A DNA stretch of 64,000 nt from Bradyrhizobium cajani (GCF_009759665.1 NZ_WQNE01000006.1:124001-188000); one strand, 5' to 3'; counted from the stretch's first letter, positions 1-10,504 are shown. Translations and numbers: made by a program. Notes: generated by a model from the sequence alone, not told the origin.

Positions 1-1077
1 CGTGCGCTGCATAGCATTGGGGCAGGCGAACTGCCCTCTACGACGGTGCGGGCTGGACTATTTGCCCTGACCAGGCGGGCGCCGCCGACAATCCGACGCT
101 GTCGCGGGCTTCAAACAAAGCAGTGCGGTCAGCTATCTGACCACGCTACGTGCAAGCCGCATATCCTCCGGCCAGGACGAGGCAATGATGTCGATCGGTG
201 TGATGAGACCAACCTAGCGATCTTGCTGCCCGCCCCTGTACGCCGTGTGACCGTGGTGTCTCACTCTGCTCGCGTCCTCAGTCTTCGTCGGCAGGCGGCT
301 TCCACACCCATTTCCTACAGACTGACGCTACCCCATCTCATTCTATGCGCTGGCGCTGTTCGACCATATCCCGGCGCGGTTATCCCTTCTCAGAAATCCT
401 TACATCACCATCGGAACGAGGGGTGGAGATACGCGATCTGCCGGTCTTGTCTCTTAGCGCCCCCACCTTCCAGGAGCCCATCCGCACCCTCGTCGGACCA
501 GGCATCGCCTGTCAACGAATGGAGAGAGAAACCGCAGACGTATGTGGCGGATGTTATTTCTGAGTTGCCTGGCATGGGCTGGGACTTAATTTTCTGGCAT
601 AATGAGGAGGCCGGTCTGGACCAGTTGACGGCGTGCCTTCAGCAACAGCTTCGTCCAGCGCCAAGCGCTCTTTATGGCACTCTGCCTCGCGAGGCCTCAG
701 GTTATGTCTGGATCGCTATGACAGGCGGCAAGCAATCCCGCAGCAGTTCGGGCCGCACTTCTCTCGACCTGCCGTCATCAGTGGTGTCCCCACTGGCTGG
801 AGTCACTGTCGCTGTCCGTCGCGCTGTACCGGCTCGGCCGTCGAATCAAATGACGGGCCATCTACAACGCAGTTCCCAGCGTTCTATAGTCGTTTCCGCC
901 TTTGCGGCCCTTTCGCGGCACTTGCTGCCACCCTCACCCTTCGGCGACCGTGCGTGCGCACCTTGCCTTGTGCAGCAGCCATTCGTTCTAACGCCCGTCT
1001 GCCGTCCCGCGAACGGGAAAGCACGACACAACCGTTCTCAGCCTGCTGCCTGCATTCAACTACTTTGGAGCAACACC
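1..1077. other. Stretch without a supported gene
   Basis: A long open frame crosses this stretch and runs into the small gene at 1078, but its product here is rich in Arg, Ser and Pro with no recognisable domain, and several overlapping frames are open on both strands. I see nothing I can name. Confidence 0.5.
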
Positions 1078-1449
1078 GTGGAACTTGACCCTTCCAATTC
1101 ACGCTCAGAGGACCTCGAGCATCGCATCGACCTGCAACTCGACATCGTGGCCGCCCTCATACGCGAAGAGGGGAACGAGCTCGAAGCGGTCCGACTGCTA
1201 AATGCACTCACAAATCAGATGATTACGGCGGAACTGGAGCTCGGCCGGCTCGGCGATACGAGAACCCGCGCCGGCGACCGGCAAACGACGCGACTGTCGC
1301 GAGACCGTGGCGTTTACTACCCAGAAGACCTTCAGGTTTTGGGACGCCTTCTCGATCAGGCCGTGGCGGCATTGCCGGCAGTGCTCCGAACCCCCGCCAA
1401 TCGAATGAAGATCGCGAAACTAATTCTGTCACGTGCAGCAGCGGACTGA
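1078..1449 (+). CDS. Small hypothetical protein (123 aa)
   Basis: I do not recognise this protein. The GTG start is chosen because a GGAG ribosome site lies just upstream and because protein-like composition begins here: acidic and leucine-rich helices replace the Arg/Ser/Pro-rich text before it. The chain looks helical throughout, with a conserved-looking C-terminal part (YPEDLQVLGRLLDQAV...). No signal peptide or membrane segment is visible, so a cytoplasmic protein is likely. The open frame reaches much further upstream, so an annotation tool could overcall the start. No operon partner is evident. Confidence 0.5.
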   Translation: MELDPSNSRSEDLEHRIDLQLDIVAALIREEGNELEAVRLLNALTNQMITAELELGRLGDTRTRAGDRQTTRLSRDRGVYYPEDLQVLGRLLDQAVAALPAVLRTPANRMKIAKLILSRAAAD

Positions 1450-2112
1450 GATTTCAGTTGATGGCGCGCTTATCGAACGTTTATCGCTGGGCGGACTGCT
1501 ACGGCCGTACGCACCAGGGATCGACGAGTTGGCGTTTATGGCTAACCGCCCGTAATCGCGCCGGTACCGCTGGCTTTTCCATGTCACGACTGATCGTCGC
1601 GATGCTCGAAAGCTGGAGCCTGCACCGAGAGCAGGAGGCCGCGCAGGGTCGAGCAAAGGACGACGTCACGCGGACACATGTCAGAAAGCAAACAAGCAGT
1701 GACGGGAAAACGCCACATGCTTCCAGAAACTAGAGACTGCGAAAGGAGCGGAACGATCTATTTTCATCGATATGCGGCTTTAGTCGTGACTGGCATGGCG
1801 CCGATCTTCCAATTGCAGGAAGAAGAGCCACAATTATTGACCGATACCGAGTAACAAGAGCACTTCGGCAACGCAGCCGTGAAACGCGAGTTCGTCTCAA
1901 CCGCTTCAGAATTATTCGAATGGGCCCGGAAATACAACATTCGGGGTCATCTGAACTTCAACAAACATCTATAAATTCGTCGAAGCACCGAGAGCAGCTC
2001 GATGTCCGAGCGTACTGCGGCTCTGATATCTTATTTGCTGGGACAAGCCACAGACTCTCGGTTTGCTTTTGCGAAGGTACTTCCTTGTATCAGGACGTGG
2101 TGGAGTGTTGAG
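1450..2112. other. Stretch without a supported gene
   Basis: Only short frames without recognisable domains. The 91-codon frame at 1458-1733 has no clear ribosome site or family resemblance. I see no repeat or RNA gene. Confidence 0.45.
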
Positions 2113-2358
2113 ATGGATCAGTTGTTATCCGAGCAAGTGCAAATGCAAGATGCTATCGTAAGCGCAGCCTTTGATAAGGCCTGGCGCTTTGTGGAGAAGG
2201 ATCCGTTGCTGGCGCATAATCGCAAGACGATCCTCTATAGCCGGTTGTGCACTTTTCTTGAGTCTTCGATAAAGAAGGGCGAACGGAATACTTTGAATCT
2301 GGCTAACGAGGCGATACGCAGCTTGCGGGCTGAACTGGCGCCGTCGACCGCGCAATAG
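2113..2358 (+). CDS. Small hypothetical helical protein (81 aa)
   Basis: I do not recognise a named family. The ATG is preceded by GGTGGAG at a good distance, which decides the start over an upstream in-frame ATG at 2002. The protein (MDQLLSEQVQMQDAIV... to SLRAELAPSTAQ) is charged and helical with no membrane segment or signal. It has the composition of the small conserved hypothetical proteins common in rhizobial symbiosis islands. It stands alone, with no close co-directional neighbour. Confidence 0.5.
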   Translation: MDQLLSEQVQMQDAIVSAAFDKAWRFVEKDPLLAHNRKTILYSRLCTFLESSIKKGERNTLNLANEAIRSLRAELAPSTAQ

Positions 2359-3241
2359 GGCGCTTGAACCTCTACCGTCACATGAGTTTGGCTTGTCAAA
2401 GTCCTTGAGGGTCCTTATGCGGCGGCAAAACAACCGGGGCAGAGCGTGGTGGTGCTGACCTTAATCCACTCATGTTCAGCCCCGCTGAAGACGAGCACGT
2501 TCACGAGGACTGTCGCCTTTGCAGCTCTTCTGGTGACCACAGACCAATCACCTCGAACGCAGAGCAAGTCGGCGACGAGACGGGACAGCCGAGCTAATAA
2601 TCGCCGACGGCAGGAAAAGCCATACCGTTTCCTCTCCTGACTTTTGGCTCGGCACGAGCTTGCGCAAGCTCAAGCAAGAGCCTCATCAGGCACAGCCGCA
2701 TCGGCTCCTTGACACCCGTCGATCGAGGTCGAGCTTGAGGATCATCGTGCTGCACGTGCGATAGGTCCTGGGTCAAAAGCGATCCAGGCCTGATATCGAT
2801 CATCGCCGCATCGCTCACGATTGCAAGCGGCAGCACGACGGTGCTGACGGGAGAATGAGGTTGAGCGCACAAGTCGCGTCCTTCAATCGGCGGTCCTCAT
2901 TTACCGAACTCTCTGAATAGCGAGCATGCACGTGACGTGTTGGTTCAGCCTGGCTTGGTCGCTAGTCAGCGACAGAGGGAGCCAAACAGCTCGCAGCGCG
3001 GCGTCCCGTCACAGGTCTTCACGAACGGACCGTATTCGAAGAAGCATCTGCGCGAAGCGACCAGTGTCAGGCCCAGCATTTCGGTCGAGGCAGTGCATGG
3101 CACGTTGCGCGCTCCACAATCTGACGCGGCGTGCGATTGGACCCATTTCTTTCGAAGACATGTTGTGCGGCGGTTACAGCAATTCGCGTTCATATTGTTA
3201 AAGGCACGACGCCGGGGGCACCGAAAGGAAACGACACTCGA
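2359..3241. other. Stretch without a supported gene
   Basis: Overlapping short frames on both strands, none with a recognisable domain. The last part is the promoter region of the outer-membrane protein gene at 3242. A TGT...ACA pair at about 3169-3183 has a 9-base spacer instead of the 10 bases of a NifA site, so I do not call it. Confidence 0.45.
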
Positions 3242-3967
3242 ATGAAAAAGATTCTGATTCTGACTGCAAGCATTGGCGCACTCGGCGCCGCCGCTCCCTC
3301 ATTCGGCACGGACTTGGCCGGACAGCCCGTCAAGGTCAAGGCGCCACTGCTGCCGGTCGCAGCCCCGATTATCGACTGGTCCGGCTACTATATCGGTGTC
3401 AATGGTGGTTGGGGAACGAGCCACAATTGCTGGGATTTCAATGGCGTCACTCCCGAGGGCTGCCATAATTCGACTGGTGGGACCATTGGCGGCCAGATTG
3501 GCTATCGTTGGCAGATCTTCAACATGGTCTACGGCATCGAAGGTCAGGGCAACTGGGCCGACTTCAGCGGCTCCAATGTCAGCACCGCCTTTCCGGCAAA
3601 CACCGTTGGCACCACGACAGACGCATTCGGTCTACTCACGGGACATATCGGCTACGCGTTCAATGCCGTCCTACTTTATGGAAAGGGTGGTGCTGCGGTG
3701 ACCAGCAACAACTATCTCCTCAATTCGGTAGCTTCTGGCACCGAGCTTGCCAACAGCAATGATGTGCGTTGGGGTGGCGTGCTGGGGGCCGGTGCCGAAG
3801 TCAGCCTCACGCCGACCTGGTCAGCTGGCGTCGAGTATAACCACTTGTTCATGCAGCGCAGCAACATAAGCTTCCCAGGGTTGCTCGGCACGGACCGCGC
3901 CCACCAGGACATCGATCTCATCACGGCACGTCTCAACTACAAGTTTGGCTCCCCCTTTGCCAAATAG
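3242..3967 (+). CDS. Outer-membrane beta-barrel protein (Omp25/RopB-like porin family)
   Basis: This is a small outer-membrane beta-barrel of the alphaproteobacterial Omp25/Omp31/RopB type. The first ~22 residues (MKKILILTASIGALGAAAPS) form a signal peptide. The sequence then shows the family's DWSGYYIGVNGGWG entry strand at about residues 42-55, alternating aromatic and glycine-rich strands (IGGQIGYRWQ, GHIGYAF, LYGKGGAAV, AGVEYNHLF) and a terminal strand of the barrel kind (ITARLNYKFG). The 241-residue length fits the family. The ATG at 3242 is chosen because the signal peptide starts there and AAAGGAAAC precedes it; the frame is open further upstream. A hairpin terminator follows, so it is probably a single-gene unit. 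Confidence 0.88.
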   Translation: MKKILILTASIGALGAAAPSFGTDLAGQPVKVKAPLLPVAAPIIDWSGYYIGVNGGWGTSHNCWDFNGVTPEGCHNSTGGTIGGQIGYRWQIFNMVYGIEGQGNWADFSGSNVSTAFPANTVGTTTDAFGLLTGHIGYAFNAVLLYGKGGAAVTSNNYLLNSVASGTELANSNDVRWGGVLGAGAEVSLTPTWSAGVEYNHLFMQRSNISFPGLLGTDRAHQDIDLITARLNYKFGSPFAK

Positions 3968-3994
3968 AGATCTTCACGCCTTTGGGTGAATCGG

Positions 3995-4017
3995 AACCCC
4001 GACCGCCGGTCGGGGTT
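3995..4017 (+). terminator. Rho-independent terminator of the outer-membrane protein gene
   Basis: A perfect 10-bp inverted repeat (AACCCCGACC / GGTCGGGGTT) with a 3-base loop is followed by CTTTCCTC. It lies 28 bases after the stop codon. Confidence 0.8.
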
Positions 4018-4149
4018 CTTTCCTCAGTTGCTCCTTTCCCTGCCGGCCCCAATCCAGTTCCGAAGCACCAGGGGCGGACTCGGCTCGTCCGAGTAATGGA
4101 TCCAGAGCCTGGCTAGAGTTAGCCGAGATGCCGCCAACACGCCGGAGGA

Positions 4150-4309
4150 ACACGTCAGTCGATTCGACAATTCATCGACCTCGTGAAGTCCAACAACCTC
4201 ACGCAGCGTGAGATCGCGGACTTGCTCCAAGGAGCGTCGTATCTCCGAGCTCGCCGAAGATGCCATGCTCAACATGCTAGAAGCTGCAAGCTCACGACTT
4301 GGCGGTTAG
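4150..4309 (+). pseudogene. Possible remnant of a small gene
   Basis: Two plus-strand frames read as one protein-like segment if joined near 4233: the first gives FIDLVKSNNLTQREIADLL and the second RRISELAEDAMLNMLEAASS ending at a stop at 4307. I do not know the family; the first piece has a helix-turn-helix flavour. The call rests only on composition and is weak. Confidence 0.25.
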
Positions 4310-4330
4310 ACTAGTGCCCCGTTGTCAAAT

Positions 4331-5056
4331 TCAAAGAACATTGAGGCGAATAGCTATAGCGACCGCTTGAATTCGGCTGGTCGCATCCAGCTTGCGCATC
4401 GCGTTCTTGACATGAAAGTTGACTGTATTGTAGCTGATTCCCAGGATCTTCCCAATTTCCCATGACGATTTCCCCTCTGCCACCCACCGCATGCAACTGA
4501 TCTCCCGCTGCGATAGTGCAACTTTTCTTTCGCAACCATGATCGCAGGGACGAGCGATGTCGCCATAGGCGGTGTGAAACTGCCAAGCCAGCGCCTTGAG
4601 ATGACCGATGCGGTCCTGAGGATCAGCATCGTCGAACGCAGATGCAAACGACACCACAGATATCCGACCCAACGGCCCAAACAACGGCACGCTCATGCCA
4701 TGCTTCAGCCCCGCCTCTCTCGCCTCGTCGAGTACGCGTCTTTCGTCCGGTCGAAGCTGATAGTGGTCGGCGAGTTGATCCCACAAAAACGGCCGCGTAA
4801 GCATCGGCGTCCGCCGAACCACCGGATCGATAGTATGGTATTTGCGTTTGAAGTATCGATCGCACCAGTCTGGCGGCCACTTCACAGCCACTGTCGGGGG
4901 TGGATACTCCGTCAGCCGAAGTGGCTCAACGAAGTTGAGAGCGCCGTATGCGACTTCACTGAAGCCTTCCTTTGTGGCACAGCCTACAAGAAGCTCGAAA
5001 AGCGCTCTGAGTGAATGAGTCTGGTTCGCGCATTCGGTAAAGCTAAAGAGGTCCAT
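4331..5056 (-). CDS. LuxR-family regulator with autoinducer-binding domain
   Basis: This is a quorum-sensing-type transcription factor of the LuxR/TraR family. The N-terminal ~170 residues form an acyl-homoserine-lactone-binding domain that keeps the family's signature residues in order: W and Y in PPDWCDRYF, the DP pair in TIDPVV, W in FLWDQL and G in KHGMSVPLFG. The C-terminal ~65 residues are a LuxR helix-turn-helix (LSQREISCMRWVAEGKSSWE, then GISYNTVNFHVKNAMRKL). At 241 aa the length is normal. The ATG at 5056 gives family length; an upstream in-frame ATG at 5140 would add 28 residues, and neither has a strong ribosome site. No luxI-type synthase gene is visible in the window, so it may be a solo receptor. 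Confidence 0.85.
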   Translation of the reverse strand: MDLFSFTECANQTHSLRALFELLVGCATKEGFSEVAYGALNFVEPLRLTEYPPPTVAVKWPPDWCDRYFKRKYHTIDPVVRRTPMLTRPFLWDQLADHYQLRPDERRVLDEAREAGLKHGMSVPLFGPLGRISVVSFASAFDDADPQDRIGHLKALAWQFHTAYGDIARPCDHGCERKVALSQREISCMRWVAEGKSSWEIGKILGISYNTVNFHVKNAMRKLDATSRIQAVAIAIRLNVL

Positions 5057-5248
5057 GAGGGGTGCTTCAGCTCGACGATCGAGTTCCCGGTCATCGTGTT
5101 CGATTGCGCTTGCTTCCGGCGGAGCCAAATTCCAGTCCATGAGCTGAACTCGAGGGTGAGTTATTCGTGCAGTCTGAGCGCTCGCGCTGTGCCGGGCGCC
5201 ATTCGGCGAATTCGTTGCCTTGCCGCCGAATGCGCCGGCATGATCGCA

Positions 5249-5533
5249 TCAAAAACCGGAGATAGCGCCATCATCCCTGCCTCTGAGGCTGAGCGGAAGC
5301 GATCGGTCCAGTTCGCCGATAGCGCACTGGCCAGATCGGAGATCATCGCCCTCATCGGTTTGGTTTGTCTCGAGGCCGAGCACGACGAGATCCTGGGCTC
5401 TGATCTGCGCGATACCACTAAGCTCGAGCGGCTTGGGCGCTCGGGACTCGACGAGCGTCTCAGCATCCATTCTCTGCTTGGAGACGAAGACAACGGGAGA
5501 GTCATTTCTTTTCCCAATCTTGAGAGATGCCAT
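5249..5533 (-). CDS. Hypothetical protein (94 aa)
   Basis: I do not recognise this frame. From the ATG at 5533 (MASLKIGKRNDSPVVFVSKQ...) it reads as an acidic, soluble protein with plausible composition, ending just upstream of the LuxR-family gene on the same strand. Its ribosome site is weak, and the frame overlaps an open frame on the other strand. It could be chance. Confidence 0.3.
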   Translation of the reverse strand: MASLKIGKRNDSPVVFVSKQRMDAETLVESRAPKPLELSGIAQIRAQDLVVLGLETNQTDEGDDLRSGQCAIGELDRSLPLSLRGRDDGAISGF

Positions 5534-6245
5534 CGCTAACCGTTCGCCGGTTCTCCGCCGTGCGACGGCGCCGGCGACGCGATCGATGAGCAACACGAAA
5601 CAGGCGGCGCAAAAGCCATACGCCTCGCATCATTGTACGGCGTCTCATCGACTCCGTCCGGCAGGCTTGGCGCAAACTGACCGAACGTGCAGAAAGGGGC
5701 CATCTTAAAGGCGCAACGAGAGATACTCGTAACGGCGAGATCTGCTTGATGCGAAGGACACTTTGCATGCGCTTCTCCAGCAGGGAGAGGACCCGCGCCA
5801 AACCAGCAAGTGTCATACCAACTGTTGATTTCACCAAAATCAAACGTCGAAGAAGGGCTTCGAACGCACACGTTTGGTTGCGACGTAGGAATCTCGAAGC
5901 ATTTATGACATGCGGAAGAAAGGCGACAACACCATTGCCAGGCGCGGCGCGAGGTGAGCTACAGCAAGAAATGCAGCTCACCTCGGCGGCCTCCTCGAGT
6001 GCCGCTCCCTTAGGGGCCAAACGCAGCCCTATTCCAGCCCAGTCAAGTGCCAAGTTCGGCAATTGATGGGACGGTCCAAACATGGCACCCGTTAAGGAAA
6101 TTGAACTGACTGCACCTCCCGCCAGCGATTCCGGCGGGCGCTTAGATCCGTCCCCAAGCAGAAACACAGTTAGATCGCACCTGATGCACGAATCATGATG
6201 GGCTCGGTGGAAAACGGCGAAGATCGTCGCCAGGGTCGGTGAAGC
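5534..6245. other. Stretch without a supported gene
   Basis: Several overlapping frames on both strands, none with a domain I can name. The last part is upstream of the TauE/SafE gene. Confidence 0.45.
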
Positions 6246-6962
6246 ATGGCTTCTCTGCTCTTCGCGATCATCTCACTGCTCTATGCGAGCGTTGGCCAGG
6301 CTGGTGGGACTGCATTCGTCTCGCTAATGGCATTTTTTGGTATGTCATCGACTGAGATGCGCCCGACGGCACTTGCTCTCAACATTGTCGTCGCGACTTA
6401 TTCTACGTGGCTCTTCAACCGCAACAAGGTCGTTGACTGGGCAATCCTGCGCCCGCTTCTCTTTTCGTCGGTGCCAGCGTCGCTTGCCGGTGGCTTGATT
6501 GTGCTCGAGGACCACACGTACAAGACGCTGACGGGGCTCGTTCTTCTTCTGGCGAGTGCAGTGATGATCATGCAGCGGGGACGAGCTGCCGATCGTCTTT
6601 GCGAAACTCCACTCACGGCAAGCGTGAGCATTGGCGCAACCCTTGGCCTGGTTTCCGGCCTGACCGGCGTGGGCGGCGGAGTGTTTCTCGCGCCGACGCT
6701 CATCACACTGAATTGGGCATCACCGAAGCAGGCCGTCGCGTTATCACCCGCTTTTATTCTGGCCAATTCCACAGTTGGCTTCGTCGGAGCTCTTTTCAGC
6801 GGCCAATTTCCCTCTCCGGATTTGGCTCTTTACGCTATCTCTGCGCTGGCGGGTGCGGTCGCTGGAACGGTAGTCAGCCTGAACTGCCTGAACCCGGCAG
6901 GCATCAGATTTATCCTCGTGGCGGTTCTGGTCGTTGCCGGCATCCAATTGGTTCTCACTTGA
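6246..6962 (+). CDS. TauE/SafE-family membrane permease
   Basis: This is an inner-membrane protein of the TauE/SafE (DUF81) family, whose members export sulfite or sulfonates and related organic anions; the substrate here cannot be read from sequence. About seven to eight hydrophobic helices are visible, in the two-half arrangement of the family: the first half holds YASVGQAGGTAFVSLMAFFG, and the second repeats the theme as LVSGLTGVGGGVFLAPTL near residue 140. The length of 238 aa is slightly below the usual 245-260. The start has a weak GGTGAAGC leader. It appears to be transcribed alone. Confidence 0.85.
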   Translation: MASLLFAIISLLYASVGQAGGTAFVSLMAFFGMSSTEMRPTALALNIVVATYSTWLFNRNKVVDWAILRPLLFSSVPASLAGGLIVLEDHTYKTLTGLVLLLASAVMIMQRGRAADRLCETPLTASVSIGATLGLVSGLTGVGGGVFLAPTLITLNWASPKQAVALSPAFILANSTVGFVGALFSGQFPSPDLALYAISALAGAVAGTVVSLNCLNPAGIRFILVAVLVVAGIQLVLT

Positions 6963-8695
6963 AAGTCTCAACACCCATCTTTCGTGAGATCGGCAGGAGG
7001 TCCAGCACGGTCAGAACATGATAGAGGCCGCAGCTTAAGTTCTGGTCCGCGCGCCTTGCCTAACTCTGAAAGCCGCCGACGCGACCACGAAAAGCTGTCG
7101 GGCCGAGCGGCGATGGGGCGGATCACCTCGTGCATCCCAGCTGATTCTTATGAGCCGAGCGGTCCGTACCCAGTCACATCCCGTTCGCGCTTTCAATTTG
7201 GCGGGAGGCTCAATGTTGGCCGGGCGCGCGAGCGGGATGAGGCCTACCTTGATCTCGTCTATGGCTTGCGCGGCCCGCTAATCTAGGGCGCAGTAACGGA
7301 GGAAGAAGAGCATCTGATGGGCGAGATCGGGCACGACCACGCTAACCTGCGGATCGCGCCAGGGGGCGTCTTCGACTTTCTCAAGAGCAGTGGGGAGCCT
7401 GGAAGATCTACTTCAATGTAGAACTGCAACGCCGCGCAATTCCTTTCCCGCGCGTGTGTCGGTTACGTTCTCATGGAGAATGTCAGGGAAGGTGATGTGC
7501 TGAGCGCCAAAAAGTCGCAGGCAAATTCGAGATGGCATGGATGCGAAGGCGCGGCGATCAGCCGCCACGGCCACGAAGCCGTCAAAATGTCGCGCGTGCA
7601 GCCTTTGAAATCATCCGCGCCACAATAGTCATCCTTTTACCGGTCCCGGATGAGTTCGATGCCTTCGGCGTTGTACAAGAAGTTGGTGGGGCGCCCACTT
7701 TCGACTGATCACGCTGTTTGGCCGCAATCTCCTTGTTGCCTGGCTAGGCTCAGCTCTCATTTCCGGGAGACGAGCTCCAGGTTTGATTGGGGCCTACCAA
7801 CTTCCTCGATCCAATGTGAATGGAGTGAAATAGCAGGATGCGAGGGCTAATTTCATGCAATGAACAGGCGCAAGATCTCCCAGCCGGCTCCTGCATAGAC
7901 GGCTCCAGCTCGAAGCATCGAGAACATAGTAACGGGATGGTCGACGCCTGACCAAGCAGTATGTGAAACTGACTGCGATCGCATTAATGCGACGCCAAGG
8001 AAGGCTAACGGAATAGATATGCGGGATCTGGCGAAGGACCGATAGCTCCATTGTGAGTTGGTGAGCTACATTAGACAGCGACGAGACGCCGCCGAACCAA
8101 GGCGCCCCGACGCACTTCGCCGGGGGCTGAAAGTGCGCTGGGGTCGCCCCAACATCATCAGTACATCCGTGATGATGCTTGTGGCAATGAGACAACCAGC
8201 GTGGCGGAAGTGAGGCTTATGCGTTCGATACTAGAGATCAAAACTCGTTTTCTTCGCCTGCGCTAAAGGACTTGAATCGCACGTCGCGTCACGTTGTGCG
8301 ATTGCACTCCTCGCGCTCTCATCTGGCAACCAACTCATCTTCCGTGGCGCGCCGGCTTTGAACGGGAGGCATCCGTTGAACTCTGCGAGCAACCAAATCG
8401 GCTTTTTCTTCCGGTTTGAAGATCCAGGGAAGCTCAGCTGCTCCTGGTGGGACCTACAACCATGTTTTCGTCGCAAAAATAAATGGCGACCAGCAAATGC
8501 GAACCGAAGTGTCCTCGGATCAGCGATTGATCGTTCGCGCCGGCTCGTCGGGCACGACTAGCCGCTGCAACCGTGCACGCCCGAGAAAATTCATACCTAA
8601 ACGTCCAGGTAAGCGCCAACGAGCGGCTCTCACTCCCTGCTCTGCGCCTAAGCTGCGTGAAAACCGGACTAGATCTCAGAAACCACTAGCCGAGT
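6963..8695. other. 1.7 kb without a supported gene
   Basis: No frame here shows a domain I recognise. The segment around 7290-7620 reads as a weak protein-like frame (EEEEHLMGEIGHDHANLRI) with a stop inside, so a decayed gene is possible. The stretch ends with the regulatory region of the HemN gene. Confidence 0.45.
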
Positions 8696-8709
8696 TTGAC
8701 ATAACGCAA
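8696..8709 (+). promoter_or_regulatory. FixK/FNR-type box upstream of hemN
   Basis: TTGACATAACGCAA fits the 14-bp FixK2 pattern TTG(A/C)-N6-(T/G)CAA known from Bradyrhizobium. It lies about 60 bases before the HemN start, consistent with low-oxygen activation. The match is by eye. Confidence 0.5.
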
Positions 8710-8767
8710 AGACACAAGAGAGGGCGTTGGTCAGCTTCATGCTGTTCGAGTATGGGAAAGTTAAGCC

Positions 8768-10105
8768 TTGCAGACCTCCCTCCTTAACAAGTATTGCGAT
8801 GCTCAACTGCCTTGGTACACCATCTATCCAACCGTACCGGATTTCTCCGCGATGGTCGGTGCCAAGACTTGTGAGACATGGCTGAGGCGGCTGCCGCCCC
8901 AGGAGCCCGTATCGCTCTACATCCACGTTCCGTTCTGTCGCTCTATATGTTGGTATTGCGGCTTCCCTACAAGCCTCACTCGCGGCGAGCGACCGGTCGG
9001 CAATTACTTGGCAGCAGTGCGGGACGAGATCGGCTTGGTCACAGAGCAAGTGCCGTGCGCTCTGCCGGTGAGCGACGTGCATTTCGGCGGCGGGACGCCG
9101 ACCACCATTGCACCGCGCGATTTTCTCACTTTGATGGAACTCCTGCGCCGCTGCTTTGCATTCAGTAAATCAGCTACCATCGCGATAGAAATCGATCCGC
9201 GCGGAGTCACGGCCGAGATGGTCGAAACGTTACAAGCGGCCGGGATCAGCCGCGCGAGCATCGGCGTGCAAAGCTTCGATCCGGTGGTTCAAAGGTCGGT
9301 CAACCGCGTGCAGAGCGAGGAGCTCACAGCTTCGGTCGTCGAAAGTCTACGCCAGCATGGCATAAGCCGCATCAATTTCGACCTTCTCTTCGGACTGCCC
9401 CATCAGACGGTGCGGTCTTGCGTGGACTCCGCGCGGACGGCTCTGGCCATGCGGCCAGACCGGCTTGCGGTTTTCGGCTATGCTCACGTCCCCTCCTATA
9501 TGAAACGTCAGCGCCAGATCGACGAGACGGCGCTGCCAGATAATGTCGCCCGCGGTGAGCAAGCCGCGGCTATTGCAGACACGCTGGTCTCGGCCGGCTA
9601 CTGCCAGATCGGGCTCGACCATTTCGCCCTGCCCAATGACGAGCTCGCGCAGGCGCAGAAAGCTGGTCGGCTGCGCCGCAACTCCTTGGGTTATTCGGCT
9701 GATACCCGCAAAGCCCTGATCGGCTTAGGTCCGTCAGCCATCGGCCGTCTGCATGACGGTTACGTCCAGAACGAGATCGAAACCGCTTCCTATCACCAAC
9801 ACATTCAGGCTGGCCGTCTGGCAACCTCAAAAGGCTACTGTCTCACCGCCGAAGATCGCCTCCGCGCCGCAATCATCGAGCGTCTGATGTGCGATTTGCA
9901 GGCCGACGTACCAGCGATCTGTGCTGCTCACGGATTTGATCCGATTCCTCTTCTCGCTTCGGCCGACCGCCTGGGAATGCTCGCAGAAGACGGGATAGTG
10001 GAGGTTGAAGAGGGATTCATTCGAGTCAAGCAGAAGCACCGGTTTGTCATTCGCGCTGTTGCTGCCGCGTTCGACACTTATCTCGACCGCATTCCTATTA
10101 ACTAA
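8768..10105 (+). CDS. hemN: HemN-like radical SAM coproporphyrinogen III oxidase
   Basis: HemN decarboxylates coproporphyrinogen III to protoporphyrinogen IX without oxygen, in the cytoplasm, and serves haem synthesis in microaerobic nodules. The 445-residue chain has the family layout: an N-terminal YTIYPTVPDFS segment, a radical SAM cluster site CRSICWYC at about residue 58, the FGGGTPT SAM-binding glycines, and the ASIGVQSFDP and INFDLLFGLPHQT strands. One oddity: the cluster is normally followed by a fourth cysteine (CxxxCxxCxC), but here the residue is Phe (CGFPTS). The TTG start is chosen because GGGAAAG lies just upstream and the family N-terminus begins there. A FixK-type box lies upstream. 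With the altered cysteine, activity is uncertain. Confidence 0.87.
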   Translation: MQTSLLNKYCDAQLPWYTIYPTVPDFSAMVGAKTCETWLRRLPPQEPVSLYIHVPFCRSICWYCGFPTSLTRGERPVGNYLAAVRDEIGLVTEQVPCALPVSDVHFGGGTPTTIAPRDFLTLMELLRRCFAFSKSATIAIEIDPRGVTAEMVETLQAAGISRASIGVQSFDPVVQRSVNRVQSEELTASVVESLRQHGISRINFDLLFGLPHQTVRSCVDSARTALAMRPDRLAVFGYAHVPSYMKRQRQIDETALPDNVARGEQAAAIADTLVSAGYCQIGLDHFALPNDELAQAQKAGRLRRNSLGYSADTRKALIGLGPSAIGRLHDGYVQNEIETASYHQHIQAGRLATSKGYCLTAEDRLRAAIIERLMCDLQADVPAICAAHGFDPIPLLASADRLGMLAEDGIVEVEEGFIRVKQKHRFVIRAVAAAFDTYLDRIPIN

Positions 10106-10504
10106 GCCACCATGTGAGCAGATCCCAACCTCTACGCTCTTCGCGAGGAGCGATCCGAAGAAGCGCCTCGGGCAGACACGCCAGATTTCGACGATGCAGC
10201 CGCGGTGTGATGACACGACCTTTCAGATATGATCTCAAAAAGTGGCGGGGCTGAATAGAAGAGAGCTGATTTAAGGGAAAGGCGCAGCGGATTCCGCCGT
10301 TCAGGGCCACGGCTCGATCATGCGGAAAATGCGCTGCGCCACCTGTCCTGGAGTGCGCTCGATGATAGTGACAGCCTCAGCCACATGCCGCTGGAGACGA
10401 GGGCGCCCGCACAAGCTTCGTGTATTTTACGGCCGCAGGCAGCTTTGCGAAGCTACGGTCCACCTCATCGAGCACAGTTGACCACGCCTGCAGCGTCTTA
10501 GACC
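10106..10504. other. Stretch without a supported gene
   Basis: The minus strand has two short protein-like pieces in different frames (VDRSFAKLPAAVKYTKLV and VAEAVTIIERTPGQVAQRIF). They may be a broken small gene that I cannot name. Confidence 0.35.

Noticed and set aside
46..1077. Upstream 344 codons of a 467-codon open frame
   Set aside because: Composition is rich in Arg, Ser and Pro with no domain; protein-like text starts only at the GTG at 1078.
3169..3183. Possible NifA site (TGT...ACA)
   Set aside because: The spacer is 9 bases, not 10, and no -24/-12 promoter is visible.
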